Origin: Pseudomonadota bacterium
Lineage (GTDB): Bacteria > Pseudomonadota > Alphaproteobacteria > Reyranellales > Reyranellaceae
NCBI GenBank assembly: GCA_020160955.1
Contig: JAIUOX010000005.1
Location: 1-64,000, forward strand
DNA length: 64,000 nt
Direction of reading: 5' to 3'
Notes under the pieces: generated by a model
Told to the model about the DNA's origin: nothing
The model's database searches: none
The model's input: the letters and a program-made list of their open reading frames with translations, nothing else
Program-made: the position numbers and the translations under genes
Shown: piece after piece, positions 21,689-30,816 of the stretch
How positions within the stretch are numbered: position 1 is the first letter of the stretch
Layout of the letters: every line of letters starts with the position of its first letter

Positions 21689-22625
21689 GCAGGACGGCCT
21701 CGAGGTTGTCGAGCGCCCGGAACCCCATGGCGTTGCGCGTCTCGACGGTCGCCGAGCCCATGTGGGGCAGCAGGAACGCGTTGGCGAGGTCGTAGTAGCC
21801 CTGGTGGATCTTCGGCTCGCCGTCGAACACGTCGAGCCCGGCCGCCGCCAGCCGGCCGCTCTTCAGCGCGGCGATCAGGGCCTCGTCGTCGACCACGCCG
21901 CCGCGCGCCGTGTTGACCACGACGGAGCCCTTGGGAAGCTTGGCGATGCGCTCGGCATTGACCCACTTGCGGGTCGCCGGGGTCATCGGCGCGTTGATCG
22001 ACAGGAAGTCGCAATGGGCCAGCATGTCGTCGGGATCGGCGTGGAACACCGCGCCCTTCTCGAGGTCGGGGGCCAGCCGCGTGCGGTTGCTGTAGTGGAT
22101 CTGCATGCGGAAGGCGCGGGCCCGGTCGGCCATCGCCTGGCCGATCCGGCCCATGCCCAGGATGCCCAGCCGCTTGCCAGTAACGTGCACGCCCATCAGC
22201 TGGGTCGGGCTCCAGCCCACCCAGTTGTGGGTGCGCAGCATCTGGATGCCTTCCTGGGCCCGGCGGGCGGCGCCCAGCAGGCACAGCATGGCGATGTCGG
22301 CGGTGGCGTCGGTCAGGACGTCCGGCGTGTTCGAGACCACGATGCCCTTGCGGGCGGCCGCGGCCACGTCGATGTGCTCGTAGCCGACCGAGAAGGTCGC
22401 GATCATCCGCACCGAGGCGGGCAGGGCGGCCACGGTCTCGGCCGACATGACGTCGCCCGCGGCGCACATGATGGCGTCGCAGCCGGCGGCGGCGGCCACC
22501 AGGGCGGGGCCGTCGAACAGCCGGTCGTCGGGGTTGAGGACGGCGTCGAAATTGGCCGCCAGCCGGGCCTCGACGTCGGGCGGGAAATGGCGCGTCGCCA
22601 GTACCCTCGGCTTGCGTGCGGTCAT
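21648..22625 (-). CDS. D-isomer 2-hydroxyacid dehydrogenase (glyoxylate/hydroxypyruvate reductase-like)
   Basis: A 325-residue NAD(P)-dependent oxidoreductase. The dinucleotide-binding loop is LGILGMGRIGQ near residue 155. Catalytic residues are in VVNTARGG (Arg), LDVFDGEP (Glu) and LLPHMGSAT (His). This arrangement fits glyoxylate or hydroxypyruvate reductase, but the exact 2-keto acid is not certain. The end overlaps the 3' end of the lipoprotein gene on the other strand by 41 bases. It is transcribed away from the EipB-type genes. Confidence 0.88.
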   Translation of the reverse strand: MTARKPRVLATRHFPPDVEARLAANFDAVLNPDDRLFDGPALVAAAAGCDAIMCAAGDVMSAETVAALPASVRMIATFSVGYEHIDVAAAARKGIVVSNTPDVLTDATADIAMLCLLGAARRAQEGIQMLRTHNWVGWSPTQLMGVHVTGKRLGILGMGRIGQAMADRARAFRMQIHYSNRTRLAPDLEKGAVFHADPDDMLAHCDFLSINAPMTPATRKWVNAERIAKLPKGSVVVNTARGGVVDDEALIAALKSGRLAAAGLDVFDGEPKIHQGYYDLANAFLLPHMGSATVETRNAMGFRALDNLEAVLLRKQPAPDAVKAS

Positions 22626-22739
22626 CTAACTTTCCTCCCCCGTCGCGGCGTTTTGACCACGATGATTCTGGCAATCCGCCCGCATGGATATTACGCTTGG
22701 ACGCCCGGCTACAAGGCCTAGCCCCCTGCCAGTTGTCCG

Positions 22740-23603
22740 TTGATCACGCATAGCTTTCGCCGTTCCCGCGTCCGGATCGCGGCACCCGTTGCCGCCGTCG
22801 GCGCCCTCCTGTTGCTGGGGCTGTGGATAAACGGCGCCGGTGCGCAGCAGCAGGCGTCGGACGTCGTGCTCGTGCCGCACCGGGCGACATACGACATGAA
22901 GCTCGCCGCCGCCCGTCCCAACAGCGGCATCGTCGAGGTCAACGGCCGGATGGTGCTGGAGATGGTCGATTCCTGCGACGCCTGGGAGGTCAAGCAGCGG
23001 ATCAAGCTCAAGTTCCTGCGCACCGAGGGCGACGAGTTCGACACCGACTCGAGCTTCACCAGCTACGAAACCAAGGACGGCCTCGGGCTGCGGTTCAGCG
23101 TGCGCAACATCCAGGACCAGGAGGTCGAGGAGGAGCTGCGCGGCCATGCCGACCTCGAGGCACCGGGCGGCAAGGGACGGGCCTCGTTCACGCTGCCGGA
23201 GGCCCGCAACTTCGAACTGCCGGCCGGAACCCTGTTCCCGACCACCCACCTCGCGCTGATCATTCGCCACGCGAGGGACGGCGACAAGTCGGTGTCCTAC
23301 AGCGTGTTCGACGGCGCCCGGCTGGACGGCGCCTTCCAGGTCAACGCCGTGATCGGCAAGCCGCCGCGCGCCACCGGCCCGGCGGTCCGCGGAGACGTCG
23401 GGCTGCTGCGCAACCAGCCGTCGTGGGGCGTGCGCCTGGCCTTCTTCGCCGCCGGCGACCAGGGGACCGCCAACCCGGAGTACGAGTTGGCGCTCGACCT
23501 GCTGGGCAACGGCATTTCCCGCTCGATGATGCTCGACTACGGCGAGTTCGCCGTCGATGCCCGTCTCGTTCAACTCCAAGCCCTGCCGAGGCCGCGATGC
23601 TGA
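22740..23603 (+). CDS. EipB-type envelope integrity protein, copy 1 (DUF1849)
   Basis: A periplasmic beta-spiral protein of 287 residues. The signal sequence runs to about residue 35 (GAGAQ). The family start PHRATYDMKL follows. Cys79 (in VDSC) and the C-terminal Cys287 match the disulfide pair known in Brucella EipB, a cell-envelope-integrity factor. The start is a TTG at 22740; no ATG or GTG is in frame nearby and no clear Shine-Dalgarno is present. The stop overlaps the start of the second copy by seven bases (ATGCTGA), so the two are translationally coupled. Confidence 0.82.
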   Translation: MITHSFRRSRVRIAAPVAAVGALLLLGLWINGAGAQQQASDVVLVPHRATYDMKLAAARPNSGIVEVNGRMVLEMVDSCDAWEVKQRIKLKFLRTEGDEFDTDSSFTSYETKDGLGLRFSVRNIQDQEVEEELRGHADLEAPGGKGRASFTLPEARNFELPAGTLFPTTHLALIIRHARDGDKSVSYSVFDGARLDGAFQVNAVIGKPPRATGPAVRGDVGLLRNQPSWGVRLAFFAAGDQGTANPEYELALDLLGNGISRSMMLDYGEFAVDARLVQLQALPRPRC

Positions 23604-24412
23604 CCCTTCGACTGCTCCCGCCGCTGGCTGCCGTGGCCGTGGTGGCCTTCGTCGCTCCGCTCGCCGCGCAGGACTTCGCGCCGCATCGCGCGGTCTACTC
23701 GGTCTCCAGCCTCGAGCGAGGCAAGCCGGGCCCGTCGACCTCCGGCACCTACGCCTACGAGCTGCGCCTGACCTGCGACGGCTACGTGATCAACCAGCGC
23801 CTGCGCCTCGAGGCCGGCGGCCGCGCCCCGGTGGCCAGCGAGCAGCAGTCGCAGCTGAGCGAGAGCCGCGACGGCCGCAAGCTGAAGTTCGAGCACCGGA
23901 CCGCGGCCGGGGGCCGGCAGGTCAGCCTGTACAAGGGCGAGGCGACGATCGACGACGATGGCAAGGGCGAGGCGCGGTTCAGCGAGCCGGCCGGCCAGTC
24001 GGTCGGGCTGCCGGTGGGGACGCTGTTCCCGGTCGGCATCGCACGCGAGACGGTGCGGCTGGCCAAGGCGGGCGAGAACGGTTTCGACGCCAAGTTCTTC
24101 TTCGGCGACAAGGTGAAGCCGCCGCAGTCGGTCAACGTGCTGATCGGCCGGGTGCCGAAGCGGCTGGCCGACATCAAGACGCCGGAAGGCGGTGGCGAGC
24201 AGCTGGTCGAGGGCCGGACGCGCATCTACTACCGTGCCGGCTTCTTCGAAAGCGGGGCGGACAGCAAGGCGCAGGGCGAGCCGGCCTACGAGATGAGCAG
24301 CGTCACCCTCGACAACGGCATCGAGCTGTACGGCACGCACGAGGAGAACGACGCGGCGATCGAGTACCGCATCACGCGGCTGGAGCCGCTGCCCCGGCCC
24401 GAGTGCAAGTGA
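23597..24412 (+). CDS. EipB-type envelope integrity protein, copy 2 (DUF1849)
   Basis: A 271-residue paralogue of the preceding gene. Signal peptide to about residue 24 (APLAA), then PHRAVYSVSSL aligned with the PHRATYDMKL of copy 1. Cys60 (LTC) and Cys270 (PRPEC) again occupy the positions of the EipB disulfide. The C-terminal end LEPLPRPECK parallels LQALPRPRC of copy 1. The rest of the sequence is clearly diverged, so the duplication is old. ATG 23597 lies inside the last codons of copy 1. It converges on the ROK kinase gene with seven bases between the stops. Confidence 0.82.
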   Translation: MLTLRLLPPLAAVAVVAFVAPLAAQDFAPHRAVYSVSSLERGKPGPSTSGTYAYELRLTCDGYVINQRLRLEAGGRAPVASEQQSQLSESRDGRKLKFEHRTAAGGRQVSLYKGEATIDDDGKGEARFSEPAGQSVGLPVGTLFPVGIARETVRLAKAGENGFDAKFFFGDKVKPPQSVNVLIGRVPKRLADIKTPEGGGEQLVEGRTRIYYRAGFFESGADSKAQGEPAYEMSSVTLDNGIELYGTHEENDAAIEYRITRLEPLPRPECK

Positions 24413-24419
24413 GCCTTCG

Positions 24420-25328
24420 CTAGGCCGCCGGCCAGAGCCACGCCGCGCCGCGCACGCCGCTCGAATCGCCGTGACGCGGCGGCAGCAGCCGGGTGGCGAT
24501 GTGGTCCGGCTCCGAGAACACGTAGTCCCGCCACAGCACGGGCACCCGCCGGTACAGCGCCTCGATCCGCGACAGGCCGCCGCCCAGCACCACGACGTGC
24601 GGGTCGAGCAGGTTGACGACGTTGGCCAGCGCGCGGGCCAGCCGGTCGCAGTAGAGCTCGATCATGGACGCGGCGTCGCGGTCGCCTTGCGTCGCCGCGT
24701 CGGCGATCTCGGTGGCGCGCAGGTCGCGGCCGGTGCGGGCCTGGAACTGGGCCTGGACGGCGGGGCCGCTCAGCCACGCCTCGACGCAGCCGTGGCGGCC
24801 GCAGTAGCAGGCCGGCCCGGGACGCTCGTCGTCGCGCGGCAGCGGCAGCGCGTTGTGCCCCCATTCGCCGGCGACCGCCTGCGCCCCCGTCAGCGGCCGG
24901 CCGTCGATCACGATGCCGCCGCCGACCCCGGTGCCGAGGATCACGCCGAACACCACCGGGGCGCCGCGGCCGGCGCCGTCGGCGGCTTCCGACACGGCGA
25001 AGCAGTTGGCGTCGTTGGCCAGCCGGATCTCGTCGCGCTGCAGGGCGGCGCGCAGGTCGCGGTCGAGCGGGCGGCCGTTGAGCACGGTCGAGTTGGCGTT
25101 CTTGACCAGCCCGGTGGCGGGCGAGAGCGCGCCGGGATGGCCGACGCCGACCCGGCAGCGCGCGCCGACCCGGGTCTCGAGGTCACGCACCACGCCGGCC
25201 ACTGCCCGCAGCGTGCCGGGATAGTCGCCCTGCGGCGTCGCCACGCGCAGCCGGGCGCGCTCGCCGCCCGCTTCGTCGAGCACGAGGCCTTCGATCTTGG
25301 TGCCGCCGAGGTCGATGCCGATCCGCAT
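24420..25328 (-). CDS. ROK family sugar kinase (fructokinase-like)
   Basis: A 302-residue cytosolic kinase. The phosphate-binding DLGGTKIEG is at residues 5-13, the ROK zinc motif CYCGRHGCVEAWLSG near residue 175, and the catalytic Asp lies in ANDANCFA. GHPGALSP and GTGVGGGIV complete the ROK signature. The C-terminus is normal. It phosphorylates a hexose or N-acetylhexosamine; fructose or glucose is likely but unproven. GAAGGGAAGAC precedes ATG 25328. It diverges from an MFS gene; whether the two act together is not evident. Confidence 0.9.
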   Translation of the reverse strand: MRIGIDLGGTKIEGLVLDEAGGERARLRVATPQGDYPGTLRAVAGVVRDLETRVGARCRVGVGHPGALSPATGLVKNANSTVLNGRPLDRDLRAALQRDEIRLANDANCFAVSEAADGAGRGAPVVFGVILGTGVGGGIVIDGRPLTGAQAVAGEWGHNALPLPRDDERPGPACYCGRHGCVEAWLSGPAVQAQFQARTGRDLRATEIADAATQGDRDAASMIELYCDRLARALANVVNLLDPHVVVLGGGLSRIEALYRRVPVLWRDYVFSEPDHIATRLLPPRHGDSSGVRGAAWLWPAA

Positions 25329-25420
25329 GTCTTCCCTTCGCAGAAACCCGGTGGGGCTGTCGACTGCCGCGTCGAGGCGGTATCGTGCGCCGACCAGGAA
25401 CCGGTGAGGGTAGCGTCGGC

Positions 25421-26659
25421 ATGGCCGGGGAAGGCGAGGGCAGCGGGACGACCACGCCATGGCGCCGGCGTCCGCCGACCATCCTGTGGATGCTGTCGCT
25501 CGGCCAGCTGATCTCGTGGGGCCTCGTCTACTACACGTTCCCGCTGTTCGTGGTGCCGATGACCCAGGAACTCGGCTGGTCGCGCAGCGCCCTGTTCGGC
25601 GCCCTGTCGGCCGGCCTGCTGGTCGCCGGCCTGTCGTCGATCCCGGTCGGCGCGCTGATCGACCGCGGCCATGGCCGCCTGCTGATGACCGGCGGTTCGC
25701 TGCTGGCGGCGGCGCTGCTGCTGCTGTGGAGCCGGGTCGGCTCGCTGCCGGTGTTCTATGCCCTGTGGATCGGGCTGGGCGCCTGCCAGGCGGTGCTCCT
25801 GTACGAGCCGGCCTTCGCGGTGATCACCCGCGTCTACGGTCCGCGCTACAAGCAGGCGATCCTGTTCATGACCTTCGTCGGCGGGCTGGCCAGCACCTTC
25901 GGCATCCCGTTCACGCAGTTCCTGGTCGAGCGCGTCGGCTGGCGGCCGAGCCTCGAGGTGCTGGCGGCGATCAATGTCGGCGTGGCGCTGATCCATGCCC
26001 TGTTCGTGCCGCCGCGCAGCGTCGCGCCGCTGGCGATCGGCGAGCCGCGGCCGGTGCGCGACACGCGCCACCGCAGCCCGCTCGCCGCGGCGGTGCGCCT
26101 GCCGACCTTCTGGGGACTGGTGGTCGCCTTCGCCGGCTACGGGCTCGCCTTCTCGGCCATGAGCTTCCACCTGATCCCGCTGCTCGACGACCGCCAGGTG
26201 CCGACCGGCGTGGTGATGGCGATCATCGCCCTGATCGGGCCGATGCAGGTGGTCGGCCGCGTGCTCCTGATGGTCGGGCAGCGGCACATCACGGTGATCC
26301 AGCTGGGGGCCGGCATCTACTTCGCCTTCCCGGTGGCGATGGCGATGCTGGCGATGGGCATCAGCGACGTCTACGGCCTGATCCTGTTCGCGATCATCTA
26401 CGGCGTGGCCAACGGTCTGGTCACCATCCTGCGCGGCATGGCGGTGCCGGAATTCATCGGCCCGGAGGGTTACGGCGTCGTCAACGGCGCGCTGACCATG
26501 CCGACCAACACGATGCGGGCAGCGGGGCCGCTGCTGGCCTCGCTCGCCTGGGGCGCCTTCGGCGGCTACACGCCGGTGCTGTGGGGCCTCGCGGCGATCA
26601 TGCTGGTCGCCGCCGCGGGATTCGCGGCGGCGGCGGTGATGGCGTCGCGGACGCGCTGA
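25421..26659 (+). CDS. MFS transporter
   Basis: A 412-residue integral membrane protein with about twelve hydrophobic segments; it starts with a charged leader ending TPWRRRPP. The 2-3 loop reads GALIDRGHGRLL and is MFS-like. It is similar in layout to oxalate/monocarboxylate-type permeases, but the substrate is unknown. ATG 25421 is taken; a GTG at 25385 would add twelve residues. It diverges from the ROK kinase and converges on the luciferase-like gene with directly abutting stops. Confidence 0.82.
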   Translation: MAGEGEGSGTTTPWRRRPPTILWMLSLGQLISWGLVYYTFPLFVVPMTQELGWSRSALFGALSAGLLVAGLSSIPVGALIDRGHGRLLMTGGSLLAAALLLLWSRVGSLPVFYALWIGLGACQAVLLYEPAFAVITRVYGPRYKQAILFMTFVGGLASTFGIPFTQFLVERVGWRPSLEVLAAINVGVALIHALFVPPRSVAPLAIGEPRPVRDTRHRSPLAAAVRLPTFWGLVVAFAGYGLAFSAMSFHLIPLLDDRQVPTGVVMAIIALIGPMQVVGRVLLMVGQRHITVIQLGAGIYFAFPVAMAMLAMGISDVYGLILFAIIYGVANGLVTILRGMAVPEFIGPEGYGVVNGALTMPTNTMRAAGPLLASLAWGAFGGYTPVLWGLAAIMLVAAAGFAAAAVMASRTR

Positions 26660-27769
26660 CTACTCGGCCGCGAGGCGCTTGGCGCCGCCCGGCACGAGAT
26701 GCTTCACGCGCGGCATGACCTCGGTGGAGAGCAGCTCGAGCGAGCGCCGCCATGCCTGCGGGTTCTCGACGTAGTCGAAACCGAACACCAGCAGCTGACC
26801 GAAGCCGCCGACCTCGTGGTAGATGCGCTCGATCTTCTCGACCACGGTGTCGGGCGAGCCGACGATCCAATTGTGCTCGGCGCAGTACTCCGGGGTGACG
26901 TCGGAGTCGGCTACCGCGGCATCGTGCTTCAGGTACTCGAAGAAGCCGAACTGGGCGAGCAGCGGCAGGAAGTACTCGCGCATCATGCGGCCCATGTGCG
27001 AGCCGACCGACAGCTTCATCGCCTCGGCATCGGTGTCGGCGACGTAGACCTCGCGGACCAGCCGCCACTGGTTGCGATCGGGCGTGCGGCCGACCTTGGC
27101 GGCGCCGATCTCGACCGCTTCCCAGTGGCTCGCGACGTAGGCCGGGTTGAGGTTGAGGCTCATCGGCAGGAAGCCCTTCTCGCCGGCCAGCTTCAGCGTG
27201 TCGGAGTTCTTGCTGAGGCCGGCGACGCCGATCGGCGGGTGGGGCTGCTGCAGCGGCCGGATGTGCGGCTTCAGGAAGCCGAACATCGTGTCGGGCTTGG
27301 TGACGTGCCAGTACTTGCCCTTGAAGTCGAAGGGCTCGGGCGAGCTCCACAGCTTGAGGATGATCTCCAGCGCCTCGCGGGTCATGTCGCGGTTCACGCC
27401 CGACATGCCGTCGACGTTGAACATCGCCCAGTCGCTCGGCAGGCCGGACGCGGCGATGCCGAAGTTGAGGCGGCCGCCCGAGATGTTGTCGAGCATGGCG
27501 ACGCGGTTCGCGAGCTCCGCGGGGTGGTGGTAGGGCAGCAGGAAGCCGCCCGGCCCGAGGCGGATGTTCCTGGTCTGCATCAGCGCCTGCGCGACCAGCA
27601 GGTCGGGCGAGGGATGCGGCTCCCACGGGGCGGTGTGGTGTTCGCCGATCCAGCATTCGGCGTAGCCCAGCTCGTCCAGCCAGCGGATGACCTGGAGATC
27701 CCACTCGTGGCCGTCCTTGAGGGACCGCTCCGGTGGATGCGACGGCATCGTGAAGTACCCGAACTGCAT
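26660..27769 (-). CDS. LLM-class flavin-dependent oxidoreductase
   Basis: A 369-residue TIM-barrel monooxygenase of the luciferase-like family. The N-terminus MQFGYFTMPSH and the motif CWIGEHHTAPWEP (about 42-54) are typical of bacterial LLM enzymes; the glycine-rich FGIAASGLPSDW region follows. It uses reduced FMN from a separate reductase; substrates range from alkanes to sulfonates and aminopolycarboxylates, none identifiable here. AGGAGGAAACG sits directly before ATG 27769. It is divergent from the phosphatase-superfamily gene. Confidence 0.9.
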   Translation of the reverse strand: MQFGYFTMPSHPPERSLKDGHEWDLQVIRWLDELGYAECWIGEHHTAPWEPHPSPDLLVAQALMQTRNIRLGPGGFLLPYHHPAELANRVAMLDNISGGRLNFGIAASGLPSDWAMFNVDGMSGVNRDMTREALEIILKLWSSPEPFDFKGKYWHVTKPDTMFGFLKPHIRPLQQPHPPIGVAGLSKNSDTLKLAGEKGFLPMSLNLNPAYVASHWEAVEIGAAKVGRTPDRNQWRLVREVYVADTDAEAMKLSVGSHMGRMMREYFLPLLAQFGFFEYLKHDAAVADSDVTPEYCAEHNWIVGSPDTVVEKIERIYHEVGGFGQLLVFGFDYVENPQAWRRSLELLSTEVMPRVKHLVPGGAKRLAAE

Positions 27770-27885
27770 CGTTTCCTCCTGAGTTATTGCGAAAAGTCGA
27801 CTACCATCGCCGCGGCGGCACAAGCTCCCATGCGTGCATGGCTGGCTGACCGCCAAGGGTGATCCAACGCTGCAGGAAGGTCAGG

Positions 27886-29139
27886 ATGGCCATGTCTCGA
27901 CGGGCGGTGTTCGTGTGCTGCGACGGGCTGGGCCGCGACTGGGTGCGGCCGGACAAGACCCCGGTGCTCGAGGGACTGAAGCGCCGCGCGGCCTGGTGCG
28001 AGGACCACAACGGCGTCTTCCCGTCGGTCACCCGCGTGTCGGCCGCCTCGATCGCCACCGGCTGCCAGCCGGCGCGGCACGGCCTGCAGGGCAACCGCAT
28101 GGGGCTGCTGGAAGGCGAGCGCATCGTGGTGCGCGACGTCGGCGCTCCCGACTTCCGCACCCACCTGCGACGCGCCACCGGCCGAACGCTGCGCACGCCG
28201 ACCCTGGCGCAGCGGGTCGCCGATGCCGGCGGCTGCATCGCCTACTCGAACGTCTCGCCCGGGGCGGCCTACTTCCTCGACCCGGACAACCACGGCCACG
28301 TGCACCATCGCGACGGCTCCTTCGCGCCGGGCGGGGCTTCGCTCGACGCGCTCGCGGTCACGCACGATGCGGCCGGCGACTGGGCCATGACCGAGCGCTT
28401 CTGCGAGGATGTGCTGGGCCGTGCCCGGCCGGCCGTGGCCATGCTGTGGCTATGCGACCCCGACCACACGCTGCACGGCGTGCCGCTCGGCTCGCCCGAC
28501 CACGACCAGGCGTTGCGCGGCGCCGAGCGCTGCGTCGAGGCCGTCGTGCGCGCGGTCGACCGGCTGCGCGCGGCGGGCGACGACATCCTGATGATGGTCG
28601 GCTCGGATCACGGGCACGAGACGATCGGCGACGTGATCGACGTCGAGGCGTGGCTGTCGGCCAACGGCCTCGCCGACCTCGTCGAGTCGGGCGATGTCGC
28701 CTCGGCCGGGCAGGGCACCTCGGCGCTGCTCTACGCGACGGAACGCGGTCGGGGGCGCCTGCTCGGCGTGCTCGACGCCATTGCCCGCCAGCCGTGGGCC
28801 GGCGCGGTGCTGACCGACGCGGCGCTGGCGGCGGCCGGCTTCGCCGCGCAGGACGGCGTCGTGGCCGCGGTCGACCTGGCGCGCGATCCCGCGCCCAACC
28901 CGTTCGGCGTCCCGGGTCGGCGCTGGGTCGCCTACGAGGGCAAGCCGGTGCCGGTCGGCAGCGGCCAGCATGGCGGCCGCGGTCCCGACGAGACCCGGCC
29001 GTTCCTGCTGGTCGACGACGGCGGTGGCGCCGGCCGGGTCGGCCGCGCCACCAGCCTGGTCGACATCGCGCCGACCATCGCCCGCCACCTCGGGCTGTCG
29101 CTCGACGGCTTCGACGGCCGGCCGCTCGAGCGCTCCTGA
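27886..29139 (+). CDS. Alkaline phosphatase superfamily / nucleotide-pyrophosphatase-like protein
   Basis: A 417-residue metal-dependent hydrolase. N-terminal VFVCCDGLGRDW supplies the first metal Asp, and GVFPSVTRVSAAS holds the likely nucleophile Thr. GSDHGHETIGD near residue 235 gives further metal ligands, and QHGG near residue 365 provides a distal His. No signal peptide is evident, so it may be cytosolic. It could act on phosphonate, phosphodiester or phosphosugar substrates. ATG 27886 has AGGAAGG five bases upstream; ATG 27892 (two codons later) is possible. It ends before a terminator shared with the aldehyde dehydrogenase. Confidence 0.82.
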   Translation: MAMSRRAVFVCCDGLGRDWVRPDKTPVLEGLKRRAAWCEDHNGVFPSVTRVSAASIATGCQPARHGLQGNRMGLLEGERIVVRDVGAPDFRTHLRRATGRTLRTPTLAQRVADAGGCIAYSNVSPGAAYFLDPDNHGHVHHRDGSFAPGGASLDALAVTHDAAGDWAMTERFCEDVLGRARPAVAMLWLCDPDHTLHGVPLGSPDHDQALRGAERCVEAVVRAVDRLRAAGDDILMMVGSDHGHETIGDVIDVEAWLSANGLADLVESGDVASAGQGTSALLYATERGRGRLLGVLDAIARQPWAGAVLTDAALAAAGFAAQDGVVAAVDLARDPAPNPFGVPGRRWVAYEGKPVPVGSGQHGGRGPDETRPFLLVDDGGGAGRVGRATSLVDIAPTIARHLGLSLDGFDGRPLERS

Positions 29140-29147
29140 AACGAAAA

Positions 29148-29173
29148 GGGCCGGGGCATCGCTGCCCCGGCCC
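29148..29173 (-). terminator. Terminator between convergent genes
   Basis: GGGCCGGGGCA-TCGC-TGCCCCGGCCC, an 11-base perfect stem. Read on the minus strand, the hairpin is followed by TTTTCGTTTC, so it fits best as a terminator of the aldehyde dehydrogenase. It can also slow plus-strand transcription of the phosphatase-like gene. Confidence 0.85.
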
Positions 29174-29197
29174 GGTTCGATCGGTTGGATCCGCGGC

Positions 29198-30697
29198 TCA
29201 GCCGAGCTGGATCCAGGTCGTCTTCAGCTGGGTGAACTTGTCGAAGGCGTGCAGCGACTTGTCCCGGCCGTTGCCCGACTGCTTGTAGCCGCCGAACGGG
29301 GTGGTGATGTCGCCGCCGTCGTAGGTGTTGACCCACACCGAGCCGGTGCGCAGCCCCTTGGCGAACTTGAACGCCTTGTTGATGTCGGCGGTGAAGATCG
29401 CCGAGGCGAGGCCGTAGATCGTGTCGTTGGCCACGGTCAGCGCCTGCTCCGGGTCCTTGACCGGGATGACCGACAGAACCGGTCCGAAGATCTCCTCGCG
29501 GGCGATCTTCATGTTGTTGTTCACCTCGTCGAACACGGTCGGCTGGATGAACGAGCCGGCGTTGTCGATGTGGACCTGCTTGCCGCCGTAGGCGAGCTTG
29601 GCGCCTTCCTTCTGACCGGCCTCGATGTAGCCCATGACGCGCTTGGTCTGGGTCTCGTCGACCATCGCTCCCATCTGGGTCTTGGGGTCGAGCGGGTCGC
29701 CCGGCTGCATCTTCTGGCCGATCGCCATGACCTTCTCGAGGAACTGGTCCTTGATCTTGTCCTCGATGATCAGGCGGCTGCCGGCGGTGCAGACCTCGCC
29801 CTGGTTGAACCAGATGCCGAAGGCGGTGCGGCGCGCCGCTACGTCGAGGTTCGGGGCATCGCCCAGCACGATGTTCGGCGACTTGCCGCCGCACTCGAGC
29901 CAGACCTGCTTCATGTTCGACTCGCCCGAGTAGCGCAGGAAGTACTTGCCCACCTCGGTCGAGCCGGTGAAGGCCAGCACGTCGACGTCCATGTGGCGGC
30001 CGAGCGCCTGCCCGGCGGTCTCGCCGAAGCCCGGCAGCACGTTGAACACGCCCTCGGGGATGCCGGCCTCGGCGGCCAGCTCGGCCAGCCGGATGGCGGT
30101 CAGCGGCGACTGCTCGGCCGGCTTCAGGATCACCGAGTTGCCGGCGGCCAGCGCCGGGGCGATCTTCCAGCAGGCCATCAGCAGCGGGAAGTTCCACGGC
30201 ACGACGCAGGCGACGACGCCGGCGGCCTCGCGGGTGATCATCGCGACGACGTTGCCCGGGGTCGGGGCGACCTCGTCGTAGATCTTGTCGATCGCCTCGG
30301 CGAACCACTGGATGGTGTTGGCCGAGCCCGGGATGTCGACCGTCGTCGAGAAGGCGATCGGCTTGCCCATGTCGAGCGTCTCGAGCAGCGCCAGCTCCTC
30401 GCGGTTCTTCATCATGAGGTCGGCGAGCTTCAGCATGATGCGCTTGCGGTTGGCCGGCGGCATGGTCGCCCACGTGCCCTTTTCGAAGGCGGCGCGGGCG
30501 GCCTTCACGGCGGCGTCGACGTCGCCCTGCTCGCAGGCGGCGACCTTGGTCAGCACCTGGCCGGTCGCCGGGTTGACGCAATCGAAGGTCTTGCCGGTGA
30601 CCGAGGCCACGAACTTGCCGCCGATGAAGGCCTGGTTGCGGTAGCTCAGGCCGCCGGCCCGGCCTTTCCAATCGTCGCGCGAAAGCTGGGCGCTCAT
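29198..30697 (-). CDS. NAD(P)-dependent aldehyde dehydrogenase (PuuC/BetB-like)
   Basis: Oxidises an aldehyde to its acid. About 499 residues. The NAD-binding ACVVPWNFPLLM lies near residue 160, the catalytic Glu is in LECGGKSPNIV and the catalytic Cys in FNQGEVCTAGSR. The C-terminal YDGGDITTPFGGYKQSGNGRD motif (split) resembles gamma-glutamyl-aminobutyraldehyde dehydrogenases. The start is set at ATG 30697, eight bases after GGAGG; ATG 30703 is only two bases from it. No metabolic neighbours reveal the substrate. A terminator follows the stop. Confidence 0.93.
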   Translation of the reverse strand: MSAQLSRDDWKGRAGGLSYRNQAFIGGKFVASVTGKTFDCVNPATGQVLTKVAACEQGDVDAAVKAARAAFEKGTWATMPPANRKRIMLKLADLMMKNREELALLETLDMGKPIAFSTTVDIPGSANTIQWFAEAIDKIYDEVAPTPGNVVAMITREAAGVVACVVPWNFPLLMACWKIAPALAAGNSVILKPAEQSPLTAIRLAELAAEAGIPEGVFNVLPGFGETAGQALGRHMDVDVLAFTGSTEVGKYFLRYSGESNMKQVWLECGGKSPNIVLGDAPNLDVAARRTAFGIWFNQGEVCTAGSRLIIEDKIKDQFLEKVMAIGQKMQPGDPLDPKTQMGAMVDETQTKRVMGYIEAGQKEGAKLAYGGKQVHIDNAGSFIQPTVFDEVNNNMKIAREEIFGPVLSVIPVKDPEQALTVANDTIYGLASAIFTADINKAFKFAKGLRTGSVWVNTYDGGDITTPFGGYKQSGNGRDKSLHAFDKFTQLKTTWIQLG

Positions 30698-30738
30698 GTT
30701 CATTTCCTCCAGAAGTGAGGGCCGGACAGTAGCCCAGC

Positions 30739-30762
30739 AAAAAGCCGCCCGGAAGGGCGGCT
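30739..30762 (-). terminator. Terminator downstream of rpmG
   Basis: On the minus strand AGCCGCCC-TTCC-GGGCGGCT is followed by TTTTTG. It lies 55 bases after the rpmG stop and separates it from the aldehyde dehydrogenase. Confidence 0.92.
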
Positions 30763-30816
30763 CGTCGCTGACGATCCCGCGCGTTTCGCGCCGGGTCGCG
30801 GTCCCGGAAGGGGACG

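Noticed and set aside
22626-22739. Promoter with TTGACC near 22655 for the EipB pair
   Set aside because: No acceptable -10 element lies at 16-18 bases from it; support is too weak to list.
28932-30740. Long open frames opposite real genes (for example over the aldehyde dehydrogenase, purM, ABC-F, topA and the antiporter)
   Set aside because: They arise because GC-rich codon use leaves few stops on the other strand. They are Arg/Ala/Gly/Pro-rich, match no family and lie exactly over clearly identified genes.
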